Below are positions 44,691 to 54,050 of a stretch of 64,000 bases of DNA, one piece after another; position 1 is the first letter of the stretch; each line of letters starts with the position of its first letter. This DNA is from Svornostia abyssi. GTDB lineage: Bacteria; Actinomycetota; Thermoleophilia; Solirubrobacterales; Solirubrobacteraceae. Both the position numbers and the translations under genes were made by a program. The DNA is taken from NCBI GenBank assembly GCA_024666565.1, contig CP088295.1, positions 3,038,001 to 3,102,000 of the forward strand, written 5' to 3'. The notes under the pieces were generated by a model. It was not told where the DNA came from. It ran no database searches and was given only the letters and a program-made list of their open reading frames with translations.

Positions 44691-46774
44691 GTGATCGCGC
44701 GCGTGGAGCCGCTGACCACCGCGCGGGCGCTGCGCGGGCCGTTCGACTACCTCGCCCCGGAGGGGGCCGAGGTCGGCTCGATGCTGCGCGTGCCGTTCGG
44801 CCACCAGGAGCTCACCGGCGTCGTCGTCGGCCTCACGGACACCACCGACGTGCCGGCCGAGAAGCTCGTCGCGCCCAAGCGCGTGCTGGGCCAGTCCGTC
44901 CCGCCGGAGCTCGTGGAGCTCGCCACCTGGGTCGCCGCCGAGTACTGCTCCACCACCGCGCGCGGGCTGGCGCTCGTCACCCCGCCGGGCGGTGCCGCCG
45001 CCAGGCCCGTGTTCTGGGCGGAGGTGCGCCGCGCGCCCACCGACGCTGACCGCCTCACCGACCGCCAGCGTGCGCTGCTCGACGACCTCGCGCGGACCGG
45101 CGCGCGCGCGGCCGGCGCCGACCTGCCCGCGCTGCGGCGCCTGCAGGCCAAGGGCCTCGTCGACCTCACCCAGCGCGCCCGGCGCACGTCCCTGACCCAC
45201 GACGCCGTCGGCGCGCGGACCGCCGCGCCGCCGCCGCTCACCGCCGAGCAGACCGCCGCGCTCACCGAGATCGAAGCGTGCCTCGAGCACGACGAGCCGC
45301 AGCGGCTGCTCCTGCACGGCGTCACCGGGTCGGGCAAGACCGAGGTCTACCTCCAGGCGGCCGCGACGACGCTCGCCCGCGGGCGCACGGCGATCATCCT
45401 CGTCCCGGAGATCGCCCTGACCCCGCAGATCGTCACCCGCTTCGCCGATCGCTTCGGGGACACGGTCGCCGTCCTGCACTCCAAGCTCACCGCCGCCGAG
45501 CGCCGCGACGAGTGGCACCGGCTGCGCACGGGGAGGCGCGGGTGTGCGTCGGGCCGCGCAGCGCGGTGTTCGCGCCGCTCGCCGACGTGGGCCTCATCGT
45601 CGTCGACGAGGAGCACGACCCCTCCTACAAGCACGAGGGCGACCCGCGCTACGACGCCCGCCGGGTCGCCGCCAAGCGGGCGCTCGACGCCGGCGCGCTC
45701 CTGCTCTGTGGCAGCGCCACGCCGCGCCCGGAGAGCTACCGCGCGCTGCGCCGGCTGCGGCTCTCCCGCCGGGTCGACGGCCAGCACCCGCCGCCCGTGC
45801 GCACCATCGACATGCGCGGCACCGACGCGGCGCTGCATCCCGACACCGTCGACGCGCTGGCCACCGCGCGCAAGTCGATCGTGCTGCTCAACCGCCGCGG
45901 CTGGTCGAACTTCCTGGACTGCCGGTCGTGCGGCCACGCGTGGATGTGCCCGAACTGCGACGTCGCCCTCGTCCTGCACCGTGCCGGCGCGTATCTCGCC
46001 TGCCACCACTGCGGCCACCGCGAGCGCGTGCCGCAGCACTGCACCGAGTGCGGCTCGGTGAGCGTCGCCCGCCACGGCGCCGGGACCGAGCGGCTGGAGC
46101 ACGACCTTGCGCAGCTCGGCCTGCCGACGTTCCGCCTCGACGCCGACGTGCGCGACCCCGGCGGCGCGCTGCGCGCGTTCGAGCGGGCCGAGCGCGGCGT
46201 GCTCATCGGCACGCAGATGGTCGCCAAGGGCCACGACTTCCCCGACGTGACGCTGGGCGTCGTCGTCGACGCCGACGCCACGCTGCGCTTTCCCGACTTC
46301 CGGGCCGAGGAGCGGACGTTCGCGCTGGTCGCGCAGCTCGCGGGCCGGGCGGGGCGGGGGGAGGCCGGCGGCCGCGTGCTGGTGCAGACCCTTGCGCCCG
46401 ACGCGCCCTCCATCGTCGCCGCGACCCAGCACGACGCCGACGGGTTCCTCGCCGGGGAGCTCGCGCGCCGCGAGGCGCTGCGCTACCCGCCGTTCGCCAC
46501 GCTCATCAAGTTCGTCTGCTCAGCCGAGGCGCTCCCGCCGGCGATGGCGGCGGCGACCGCGCTTGCCGATCACCTGCGCGCCCATGGTGTTCCCGGCGAC
46601 GTCCTCGGGCCGGCCCCGCTGTTCCGGCTGCGCGAGCGCGAGCGCGCGCAGCTCATCGTGAAGGCGGCCGAGCGCCGGCCGGCCGTCCGGGCGGCGGGCG
46701 CCGCCGTGGACGCGGTGGCCGGGGCGAAGGAGCACAAGGGCGTGTCGTTCAGCGTGGACGTGGACCCGCAATGA
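44691..46774 (+). CDS. priA: Primosomal protein PriA, with a frameshift
   Basis: Replication-restart protein of the SF2 helicase fold. GTG start at 44691. The N-terminal 3'BD (LRGPFDYLAPEGAEVGSMLRVPFG), Walker A in HGVTGSGKTEVYL (about 208-220) and PEIALTPQIVTRF are in one frame. VDEEHDPSYKHE, the zinc-binding CRSCGHAWMCPNCD and CHHCGHRERVPQHCTECG, and IGTQMVAKGHDFPDV are in another. A missing G in the run at 45530-45533 explains it: adding one gives RTGEARVCVGPRSAVF. Corrected length about 694 aa. As in many actinobacteria, the helicase motifs are partly degenerate. Confidence 0.92.
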
Positions 46775-47529
46775 CCGAGCTGTCCCTCCTCGAGGCCATC
46801 GCGGTCGTCCTGGCGGGCGCCGGCGCCGGCCTGATCAACACGGTCGTCGGGAGCGGCACGCTCATCACCTTTCCGGTGCTGCTGTCAGTCGGGTACCCGC
46901 CGGTGACCGCGAACGTGTCGAACAACGTCGGGCTCGTGCCCGGCTCGGTGTCGGGCGTGATCGGCTACCGCCGGGAGCTGGCGAACCAGTGGCACCGCGT
47001 CGCGCGGCTCGCGGTCGCGTCGACGGCCGGCGGTCTGCTCGGCGCGGTGCTGCTGCTCACGCTCCCCGCCTCCGCGTTCGAGGCGATCGTCCCGGCGTTC
47101 ATCGTCGTCGCGCTCGTGCTCATCGTGTTCCAGCCGAAGATCGGGCCGTGGCTGGCCAACCGCCGCCCGCCGAGCGAGCACGCGGGCCCGGCGCTGCTCG
47201 CCGGGGTGTTCGTCGCCGGGATCTACGGCGGCTACTTCGGCGCGGCCCAGGGCATCCTGCTGCTCGCGCTGCTCGGCCTGTCACTGCCCGACGACCTGCA
47301 CCGCATCAACGCGTTCAAGAACGTGCTCGCCGGGCTCGTGAACTTCGTCGCGGCGATCGTGTTCGTCTTCGCCGCGGACATCGCGTGGCTCGCGGTGGGG
47401 CTCATCGCGGTCGGTGCGGTCGTGGGCGCGCAGCTCGGCGCGAAGTACGGCCGTCGACTCTCGCCGACCGCGTTGCGCGTCGTCATCGTGATCGTCGGGA
47501 TCAGCGCGATCATCCGTCTCCTCGCCTGA
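46771..47529 (+). CDS. TauE/SafE-family sulfite/anion exporter
   Basis: 252 aa with about eight spans and the internal duplication of the TauE/SafE (DUF81) family. First half: GAGAGLINTVVGSGTLITFPVLLSVGYPPVTANVSNNVGL. Second half: GGYFGAAQGILLLALLGLSLPDDLHRINAFKNVLAG. Members move sulfite, sulfoacetate or similar anions. The substrate cannot be inferred here. The ATG overlaps the priA stop, but no functional link is apparent. Confidence 0.87.
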   Translation: MTELSLLEAIAVVLAGAGAGLINTVVGSGTLITFPVLLSVGYPPVTANVSNNVGLVPGSVSGVIGYRRELANQWHRVARLAVASTAGGLLGAVLLLTLPASAFEAIVPAFIVVALVLIVFQPKIGPWLANRRPPSEHAGPALLAGVFVAGIYGGYFGAAQGILLLALLGLSLPDDLHRINAFKNVLAGLVNFVAAIVFVFAADIAWLAVGLIAVGAVVGAQLGAKYGRRLSPTALRVVIVIVGISAIIRLLA

Positions 47530-47535
47530 CCTAGA

Positions 47536-48135
47536 ATGTCCTCGATGGCCGACGAGCCCGACATTGACGAGCGCGAGGACGACGAGGACGACGGGCTCGA
47601 CCCCGAAGCAGTCGCCCGGCGCCAGGCCGCGATGGAGCGGATCGTCCGCATGGGCGACCCGGTCCTGCGCACCGTTGCGCGCCCCGTCGAGGGGTTCGAC
47701 GGCGAGCTGCGCGAAGAGGTCCGCTGGATGGGCCAGCTCATGCACGACGCCCTCGGTGTCGGCCTCGCGGCGCCGCAGGTCGGGATCTCGCACCGGCTGT
47801 TCGTCTACCGGGTCGAGCAGGACAGCCCGATCGTGGCGGTCATCAACCCCGAGCTGGAGTGGACGGGCGACGAGACCGAGATCGGCGACGAGGGCTGCCT
47901 GAGCATCCCCGGCATCCAGGTCGAGGTCGAACGCCCCGTGCACGTGCGCGTCGGCGGCCTGGACGAGCACGGCGAGGTCGTCCACATCGAGGCCGCCGGG
48001 CTGGAGGCCCGCGTCATCCAGCACGAGATGGACCATCTCGACGGCGTCCTGATCCTGGACCGGACGAGCAAGGACCAGCGCAAGGCCGCGATGCGCGCCC
48101 TGCGCGACCGCGAAGCCGGGCAAGCCCTCGCCTAG
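47536..48135 (+). CDS. def: Peptide deformylase
   Basis: Removes the N-formyl group from new proteins. 199 aa. The three family motifs are GVGLAAPQ (74-81), EGCLS (119-123) and HEMDH (163-167), supplying the metal Cys and two His and the catalytic Glu. The first 30 residues are very acidic (DIDEREDDEDDG) and not part of the fold. An ATG three codons downstream (47545) is an alternative start. Next to fmt, its functional partner. Confidence 0.96.
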   Translation: MSSMADEPDIDEREDDEDDGLDPEAVARRQAAMERIVRMGDPVLRTVARPVEGFDGELREEVRWMGQLMHDALGVGLAAPQVGISHRLFVYRVEQDSPIVAVINPELEWTGDETEIGDEGCLSIPGIQVEVERPVHVRVGGLDEHGEVVHIEAAGLEARVIQHEMDHLDGVLILDRTSKDQRKAAMRALRDREAGQALA

Positions 48136-48144
48136 CGGCTCACC

Positions 48145-49029
48145 ATGACCACCGTCTACCTCGGGACCTCCGAGTTCGCCGCGGCGGTCCTCGACCGGCT
48201 CGCGGGATCGGAGGCGCACCGCCCGTCGCTCGTCGTCACGCGCCCTGACCGCCCGAAGGGCCGCGGCCGCACGCTGCAGTCGCCGCCGGTCGCCGAGACG
48301 GCCCGTGCGCTCGGCATCCCGGTCGCGCAGCCCGAGGACGTCAACGCGCCCGACGCGGTCGCGCAGATCGCGGCCGAGCAGCCCGACGCGGTGATCGTCT
48401 GCGCGTTCGGTGCCCTGCTGAAGGAGCCGCTGCTCAGCGACTTCGAGCTCGTGAACGTCCACCCGTCGCTGCTGCCGCGCTGGCGGGGCGCCGCGCCCGT
48501 CGAGCGGGCGATGATGGCGGGGGACGAGCGCACGGGCGTGGCGATCATGCGGGTCACGGCCGGGCTCGACAGTGGGCCGGTGTACGCCGTCGGCGAGGAG
48601 CCGATCGCGCCCGACGACACGTACGGGACGCTCGCCCCGCGCCTGGAGGAACTCGGGTCCGACCTGCTGCTCGACGTCCTGACCCGCCGCCCCGCGCCGG
48701 TCGAACAGACCGAGGAGGGGGTGACCTACGCCGAGAAGATCACCGCCGAAGACCGCACGATCGACCCCGACGCTGATCCCGTCGCCGCCGAGCGTACGGT
48801 CCGGGCGCTGAGTCCGCACATCGGCGCGCGCCTGCCGCTCGCCGACGGCGCCATGCTCGGAGTCCTCGCCGCGCGGGTGCCCGACGACGTCCCGGCCGGG
48901 ACCGGCGTGCGCGCGCACGAAGGGCGGCTGTTCGCCGGCGGCCTGGAGCTGCTTGAGATCCAGCCGCCCGGCAAGCGTCCCATGGACGCCGCCAGCTACG
49001 TGCGCGGCCACCAGGTCCCCACCGTCTGA
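48145..49029 (+). CDS. fmt: Methionyl-tRNA formyltransferase
   Basis: Formylates initiator Met-tRNA using 10-formyl-tetrahydrofolate. 294 aa. YLGTSEFAAAVLDRL at the start, VVTRPDRPKGRGR, the catalytic NVHPSLLPRWRGAAPVERAM, then GVAIMRVTAGLDSGPVY and the C-terminal OB-like tRNA-binding domain with TYAEKITAEDRTID. Slightly short (usually about 310) but complete. Its last base is the first base of the rsmB ATG. Confidence 0.96.
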   Translation: MTTVYLGTSEFAAAVLDRLAGSEAHRPSLVVTRPDRPKGRGRTLQSPPVAETARALGIPVAQPEDVNAPDAVAQIAAEQPDAVIVCAFGALLKEPLLSDFELVNVHPSLLPRWRGAAPVERAMMAGDERTGVAIMRVTAGLDSGPVYAVGEEPIAPDDTYGTLAPRLEELGSDLLLDVLTRRPAPVEQTEEGVTYAEKITAEDRTIDPDADPVAAERTVRALSPHIGARLPLADGAMLGVLAARVPDDVPAGTGVRAHEGRLFAGGLELLEIQPPGKRPMDAASYVRGHQVPTV

Positions 49030-50276
49030 TGGCCGGCATCACCCCGGCGCGGCGCGCCGCGTTCACCGTCGTGCGACGCGTCTTCGAGCAGGGGGCGTAC
49101 GCGGACCGCGCCCTGCACGGCGAGGCGCAGGGCCTGGATCCCCGCGAGCGGGCGCTCGCGACGAAGCTCGCCTTCGGCACCGTCCAGCGCCGCGGGAGCC
49201 TCGACTGGATCATCGCCCAGCTCGCGCGGCCCGCCAGCGAGCTGGACCCGCCGGTCGCCGCCGCGCTGCGGCTCGGCCTCTATCAGCTGCTGTTCCTCGA
49301 CGGCGTCGCCGACCACGCGGCCGTCGACACGTCCGTGGAGCTCGCGAAGCAGGCGGCGCCCGGCGGCGGGTTCAAGCTCGTCAACGCCGTCCTGCGCCGC
49401 GCGCAGCGCGAGACGCCACAGCTTCCCCCTGACACCACCGCGCAGGGCGCGGCGATTCGGCACTCGTACCCGCGGTGGCTGGCCGAGCACTGGTTCGAGC
49501 AGCTCGGCCCCGAGCGCGCGCGGGCGCTCATGGCGGCCGGAAACCGCCCGGCGGAGTTCGCGCTGCGCGTCAACACGCTCGTCGCACAGCCTGCGGCCGT
49601 CGCGTTGGAGCTCGGCGTTCCCACGCACCCGGCGCCGGACCTCCCCGAGGGGCTCGTCGTGGAGGGGCCGCTCGACGCGCACGGCCATCCGCTGTGGGCC
49701 CAGGGCGCGTTCATGCCGCAGTCCCGCGCGGCGATGCACGTCGCGCGGGCGGTCGATCCCCAGCCCGGGGAGCGGATCCTCGACCTGTGCGCCGCGCCGG
49801 GCGGCAAGACGACCCACCTCGCGGCGCTCATGGAGGGGGAAGGCCAGATCGTCGCCGTCGAGCGACACGCCGGCCGCGCCCGCGCCCTGGTGGAGACGTG
49901 CCGCCGCATGCATGCGGGCAACGTCCGGGTCGAGGTGGGGGAGGTCCAGACCCGCCCGAAGACCGAGCGCTTCGATCGCGTCCTGCTCGACCCGCCGTGC
50001 TCGGGCCTGGGCACGGTGCAGGGCCATCCCGACATCCGCTGGCGTGCGAGCCCGGAGCGCACCGCCCGCATGGCCGACGAGCAACGTGCCCTGTTGCACG
50101 CCGCGCAGGCGCTGCTCGTCCCGGGTGGGCGGCTCGTGTACTCCACGTGCACGCTGCTGCGCGAGGAGAACGAGGACGTGGTCGCCGGGGCCTCGCTCCC
50201 GGTGGTCGCGACGCGGACGCTCGCACCGGACACGGACGGGACGGACGGCTTCTTCATCGCGACACTCGGAGCGTGA
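49029..50276 (+). CDS. rsmB: 16S rRNA m5C967 methyltransferase RsmB (Sun)
   Basis: 415 aa. The N-terminal NusB-like RNA-binding domain (RRAAFTVVRRVFEQGAYADRAL, ALRLGLYQLLFLDGVADHAAV) is followed by the SAM methyltransferase. Motif I is LDLCAAPGGKTTHLAA, motif IV LLDPPCSGLGTVQGHPDIRW with the product-release Cys, and motif VI VYSTCTLLREENEDVV with the nucleophile Cys. It sits in the conserved def-fmt-rsmB-rpe run. Confidence 0.95.
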   Translation: MAGITPARRAAFTVVRRVFEQGAYADRALHGEAQGLDPRERALATKLAFGTVQRRGSLDWIIAQLARPASELDPPVAAALRLGLYQLLFLDGVADHAAVDTSVELAKQAAPGGGFKLVNAVLRRAQRETPQLPPDTTAQGAAIRHSYPRWLAEHWFEQLGPERARALMAAGNRPAEFALRVNTLVAQPAAVALELGVPTHPAPDLPEGLVVEGPLDAHGHPLWAQGAFMPQSRAAMHVARAVDPQPGERILDLCAAPGGKTTHLAALMEGEGQIVAVERHAGRARALVETCRRMHAGNVRVEVGEVQTRPKTERFDRVLLDPPCSGLGTVQGHPDIRWRASPERTARMADEQRALLHAAQALLVPGGRLVYSTCTLLREENEDVVAGASLPVVATRTLAPDTDGTDGFFIATLGA

Positions 50277-50304
50277 GACCGGCCCAGCCGCCGGATGCGC
50301 CAGT

Positions 50305-50544
50305 ATGGGGGTGGTGGAGTCCAGTCCCGCCCTCCCGGATCGACCCGTCTGCCCGAACTGCCACGAGCCGTGGCTGCGCCCTGCGAACCTGCCGGGGCGC
50401 TACCGGTGCGTGAACTGCCTGCATCGCTTCGAGCTGGTGTCGGTGTGCCCGACGTGCGGTGAACACGGGACGATCGTGCGGATGTCCTCCTCGGCCACCA
50501 TGATCTGCAACACCTGCAAGGGCTCCATGCTCAGGGAGATATGA
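50305..50544 (+). CDS. Small protein with two zinc ribbons
   Basis: 79 aa from the ATG at 50305. Four CxxC pairs (Cys 16/19, 35/38, 48/51, 68/71) form two four-cysteine zinc sites. The order and spacing (CPNCHEPW, CVNCLHRF, CPTCGEHG, CNTCKGSM) resemble the YfgJ/zinc-ribbons_6 family. No enzymatic part. It starts 28 bases after rsmB and overlaps rpe as ATGA, so it is co-translated with metabolic and translation genes. Role unknown; nucleic-acid or protein binding is likely. Confidence 0.78.
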   Translation: MGVVESSPALPDRPVCPNCHEPWLRPANLPGRYRCVNCLHRFELVSVCPTCGEHGTIVRMSSSATMICNTCKGSMLREI

Positions 50545-51221
50545 GTCCCCTCAACCACCGTCACGTCGCTCCGTCCATCCTCTCCGCCGATCTGGCGAAC
50601 CTCGCCGACGATGTCCGGCGGGTCGTCGACGCCGGGGCGACCGTCATCCACTTCGACGTCATGGACGGCCAGTTCGTGCCGCCGATCACGGTCGGCCCGG
50701 TCGTCCTCGGCGCGCTGCGCGACGCGCTGCCGGAGAGCATCTACCTCGACGTGCATCTCATGATCGAGACGCCCGAGCGCCAGATCGAGGACTTCGCCAG
50801 CGCGGGCGCGGACGGCATCACCTTCCACGCCGAGGCGACGCCGCACGCCCATCGCGTGCTGCACCAGATCCGCGAGGCGGACTGCCGGGCGGGCCTGGCG
50901 GTCTGTCCCGCCACACCGCCGGGGATCTTCGAGGAGGTCGCCGACCTGCTCGACCTCGCGCTCGTCATGACCGTGAACCCGGGGTGGGGCGGGCAGTCGC
51001 TCATCCCCTCCACGCTGGAGAAGGTCAAGACGGTGCGCTCGATGCTCGGTCCCGACGTCGCGATCCAGGTCGACGGCGGCGTCGACGCCGAGACCGCGCC
51101 GCTGTGTGCGGACGCGGGCGCGACGTGGTTCGTCGCGGGGTCGGCCGTGTTCGGCGCCGACGACCCGGCTGCGTCGTATCAGGCGATCGCCGCGGCAGCG
51201 GGCGTCGCCGTCCGCGCCTGA
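50541..51221 (+). CDS. rpe: Ribulose-phosphate 3-epimerase
   Basis: Interconverts ribulose 5-phosphate and xylulose 5-phosphate. 226 aa TIM barrel. VAPSILSADLANLADDV, the metal-binding HFDVMDGQFVPPITVGP, YLDVHLMIETPE, GITFHAEA, MTVNPGWGGQ and IQVDGGVDAETAPLCADAGATWFVAGSAVFG contain the catalytic Asp pair, metal His residues and phosphate-binding Gly loop. Confidence 0.96.
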   Translation: MSPLNHRHVAPSILSADLANLADDVRRVVDAGATVIHFDVMDGQFVPPITVGPVVLGALRDALPESIYLDVHLMIETPERQIEDFASAGADGITFHAEATPHAHRVLHQIREADCRAGLAVCPATPPGIFEEVADLLDLALVMTVNPGWGGQSLIPSTLEKVKTVRSMLGPDVAIQVDGGVDAETAPLCADAGATWFVAGSAVFGADDPAASYQAIAAAAGVAVRA

Positions 51222-51278
51222 CGACACTCGGGGGTTACCCGTACCCGTCACGGCCTGGCGACGCGCCACAATGGGCGC

Positions 51279-51635
51279 GTGGCCCCGTCCGTCCTCATCG
51301 TCGACGATCACCCGAGCTTCCGCTCGACCGCCCGGATGCTGCTCGAGCTCGAGGGCTACACGGTGCTGGGCGAGGCGCCGGACGGTGAGACCGCGATCGC
51401 GCAGGCCCGGGCGCTGCGGCCCGACATCGTCCTGCTCGACGTCAACCTCCCCGACATGGACGGCTTCGAGGTCGCCGCACGGCTCAGCGCCATCGAGCAG
51501 CCGCCCGCGGTGGTGCTCGTCTCCAGCCGGGAGGCCAGCGAGTACGGGCCGCTCGTGGGCACGAGCGGAGCGCGCGGGTTCATCGCGAAGGCCGACCTGT
51601 CGGGCGCCGCGCTCGAGGAGGTGCTCGCCGCATGA
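51279..51635 (+). CDS. Single-domain response regulator
   Basis: 118 aa, a receiver domain with no output domain. The acidic pocket is Asp9/Asp10, the phosphoacceptor is Asp54 in DIVLLDVNLPDMDG, the conserved Ser/Thr is in VVLVSSREAS, and the Lys is in GFIAKADL. GTG start at 51279. ATGA overlap with the following histidine kinase gene shows they form one system. It may act as a phosphate sink or bind a target protein. Confidence 0.9.
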   Translation: MAPSVLIVDDHPSFRSTARMLLELEGYTVLGEAPDGETAIAQARALRPDIVLLDVNLPDMDGFEVAARLSAIEQPPAVVLVSSREASEYGPLVGTSGARGFIAKADLSGAALEEVLAA

Positions 51636-53398
51636 GCAGCCTGCGCCCGGCGCTCATCGGGATCGGGCTGCTCGGCCTGCTGCTGACGGCGATGGCCGTC
51701 GCCGTGCAGCTGACAACCGACCGCGGCAGCATTACCAGCCGCACGGTTGACGCGATCGTCGTGTCGACCGTGATGGCCATCTACATCGGCACCGGGCTGT
51801 TCGCGTGGGCCCGCCGGCCGCACAACCTCGTCGGCGCCCTGCTGTGCGCCACCGGGTTCACGTTCATGCTGAACTCGCTGACGGTCAGCGACACGGGGTG
51901 GGTGTTCACGCTCGGGTCGGTGCTGGGCTCCGTGTTCTTCATCGTGTTCGCCCAGCTCGTCCTGACGTACCCGACGGGGCGGGCGGCCACGGCGGCCGAA
52001 CGCCGTCTGCTCGCCGCCGGCTACGGCCTGGCGATCGGCGTTCCGCTGGCCTACGCGCTCTTCAGCCCGGACCTCGAAGGCCACTCGGCGGAGGAGGCCC
52101 CGGCGAACCTCATCCTCCTGGCGGACCTCCCGTGGCTCGCCGACGCGATCGACGTCGCAGGGAGCCTCGCGGGCGTCGCGGTCATCGCCGGGCTGCTCTG
52201 GCTCATGGTGCAGCGCTGGCGCGAGGCCACCTCTGCGGCCCGGCGCCTGCTCACCCCGATCCTCGTGTGCGGCGGCGCGCTCATCGTGCTGCTGGGCAGC
52301 GTCCTGATCGCCGACCTCGTCGTCGACGACGACAGCGTGCTCTACGCGGTCCTCAACCTCGCGGCGCTCGTGCCGTTCCTGGCGCTGCCTTTCGTGTTCC
52401 TCACCGGCCTGTTGCGCTCACGCTGGGTCCAGGTCGCGGCCGTCGGCGACCTGCTTGAGCGGCTCGGCGGCGAGGAGCGGCAGCAGCTCGGGGCGGTGGT
52501 CGCCGAGGCGCTCGAGGACCCGTCGGTCACGGTGGCGTACTGGCTGGACGCCGAGGAGCGGTTCGTCGACGACGACGGCCGGCCGGTGACCCTGCCCGAC
52601 CCCGACGACCCGGCGCGGGCGGCGGTGGAGGTTCGCCACGGCGACGTGCTCGTCGGGGTCATCGTGCATGACCGTTCCCTCGAGGAGGAGCGCGACATCG
52701 TGGGTGCCGCGGCGAACGCCGCGGCGCTCGCCATGGAGAACGGGCGTCTGGAGGCCGAGTTGCGAGCACGCGTCGAGGACCTCCGCGAGTCGCGCGCACG
52801 TCTCGTGACCGAGGGCATGGCGGAACGGCGCCGCCTCGAGCGAGATCTGCATGACGGCGCGCAGCAGCGACTCGTCTCCCTCTCGCTGCAGCTCGGCCTC
52901 GCACGCGGTGCGGTCGATCGCGACCCGGGTGAGGCCCGACTGCTGCTCGACCGGGCCGCGGGGGAACTCGACCAGGCGCTCGCGGAGCTGCGCGAGCTCG
53001 CCCGCGGCCTGCACCCCGCGATCCTCACCGACCGGGGGCTGCCCGCGGCCATCGAGGTGCTCGCTGCGCGGTCACCCACGCCCGTCGAGGTCGAGGAGGT
53101 CGCCGCCGAACGGCTGCCCGCCCCCGTGGAGGCCGCCGCGTACTTCGTCGTCTCGGAGGCGCTGGCGAATCTCGCCAAGCACGCCGAGGCCGAGCACGCG
53201 ACGGTGCGCGTGCAGCGGGAGAACGGGCACGCCGTCGTCGAGGTCCACGACGATGGTCGCGGCGGCGCCGACGCCGACGGGCACGGGCTGCGCGGCCTGT
53301 CCGACCGCGTCGCGGCGCTCGACGGGCGTCTCGACGTGGAGAGCCCGCCCGGGAAGGGCACCACGATCCGAGCGGAGATCCCATGCGCGTCGTCGTAG
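51632..53398 (+). CDS. NarL-type sensor histidine kinase
   Basis: 588 aa. About eight hydrophobic spans in the first 270 residues form the sensor. A GAF-like stretch (about 280-370) and a coiled segment follow. HisKA_3 is MAERRRLERDLHDGAQQRL with the phosphorylated His407. The HATPase_c domain carries VSEALANLAKHAEA (N box) and VHDDGRGGADADGHGLRGLSDRVAAL (G boxes). It lies between two response regulators and overlaps the downstream one by 16 bases. Confidence 0.9.
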   Translation: MSSLRPALIGIGLLGLLLTAMAVAVQLTTDRGSITSRTVDAIVVSTVMAIYIGTGLFAWARRPHNLVGALLCATGFTFMLNSLTVSDTGWVFTLGSVLGSVFFIVFAQLVLTYPTGRAATAAERRLLAAGYGLAIGVPLAYALFSPDLEGHSAEEAPANLILLADLPWLADAIDVAGSLAGVAVIAGLLWLMVQRWREATSAARRLLTPILVCGGALIVLLGSVLIADLVVDDDSVLYAVLNLAALVPFLALPFVFLTGLLRSRWVQVAAVGDLLERLGGEERQQLGAVVAEALEDPSVTVAYWLDAEERFVDDDGRPVTLPDPDDPARAAVEVRHGDVLVGVIVHDRSLEEERDIVGAAANAAALAMENGRLEAELRARVEDLRESRARLVTEGMAERRRLERDLHDGAQQRLVSLSLQLGLARGAVDRDPGEARLLLDRAAGELDQALAELRELARGLHPAILTDRGLPAAIEVLAARSPTPVEVEEVAAERLPAPVEAAAYFVVSEALANLAKHAEAEHATVRVQRENGHAVVEVHDDGRGGADADGHGLRGLSDRVAALDGRLDVESPPGKGTTIRAEIPCASS

Positions 53399-54027
53399 CC
53401 GATGATTCGGTCCTGCTGCGGGAGGGCATCGTCCGACTGCTGACCGAAGCCGGCATGGACGTCGTCGGCCAGGCTGGCGACGCCGAGGACCTGCTGCGCA
53501 AGGTCGGGGCGCACAAGCCCGACGTCGCGATCATCGACATCAAGATGCCGCCGACGCACACCGACGAGGGCCTGCGCGCCGCCGCGGAGATCCGCGAGCG
53601 CCACCCCGACATCGGCGTCCTCGTGCTCAGCCAGTACGTCGAAGAGGGCTACGCGCTCGAGCTCGTGGGCGGTGCGGGCACCGGCTACCTGCTCAAGGAC
53701 CGGGTCGGCGACATCGACCGGTTCGTCGAATCCGTGCGCCGGGTCGGCGAGGGAGGCTCCGCGCTGGACCCCGAGGTCGTCGCGCAGCTCCTGGGCCGGC
53801 GGCGGCAGTCCGACCCGCTCGAGGGTTTGAGCCCACGCGAGCGCGAGGTGCTCGGCCTCATGGCCGAGGGCCGCTCGAACCATGGCATCGCCCAGCAGCT
53901 CGTCGTCACCGACCGCGCGGTCGAGAAGCACGTGACGAACATCTTCGGCAAGCTCGACCTCCCCGCCGCACCCGACGACCACCGCCGGGTGCTCGCCGTC
54001 CTCGCCTTCGTCCGCGCCGCACCCTGA
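53383..54027 (+). CDS. LuxR-family response regulator
   Basis: 214 aa. The receiver domain has the phosphoacceptor Asp52 in DVAIIDIKMPPTHTDEG and Lys in GYLLKDRVGDIDRF. The C-terminal LuxR helix-turn-helix is LSPREREVLGLMAEGRSNHGIAQQLVVTDRAVEKHVTNIFGKL. Translationally coupled to the kinase. The ABC exporter genes 23 bases downstream are the obvious regulatory target. Confidence 0.93.
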   Translation: MRVVVADDSVLLREGIVRLLTEAGMDVVGQAGDAEDLLRKVGAHKPDVAIIDIKMPPTHTDEGLRAAAEIRERHPDIGVLVLSQYVEEGYALELVGGAGTGYLLKDRVGDIDRFVESVRRVGEGGSALDPEVVAQLLGRRRQSDPLEGLSPREREVLGLMAEGRSNHGIAQQLVVTDRAVEKHVTNIFGKLDLPAAPDDHRRVLAVLAFVRAAP

Positions 54028-54050
54028 CCCTCACCCCCAGGAGCCCCCAC

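Noticed and set aside
4537-45533. Programmed ribosomal frameshifting as the cause of the split genes
   Set aside because: The sites lack slippery heptamers with a consistent direction, affect unrelated genes, and need shifts of both signs. Consensus error is simpler.
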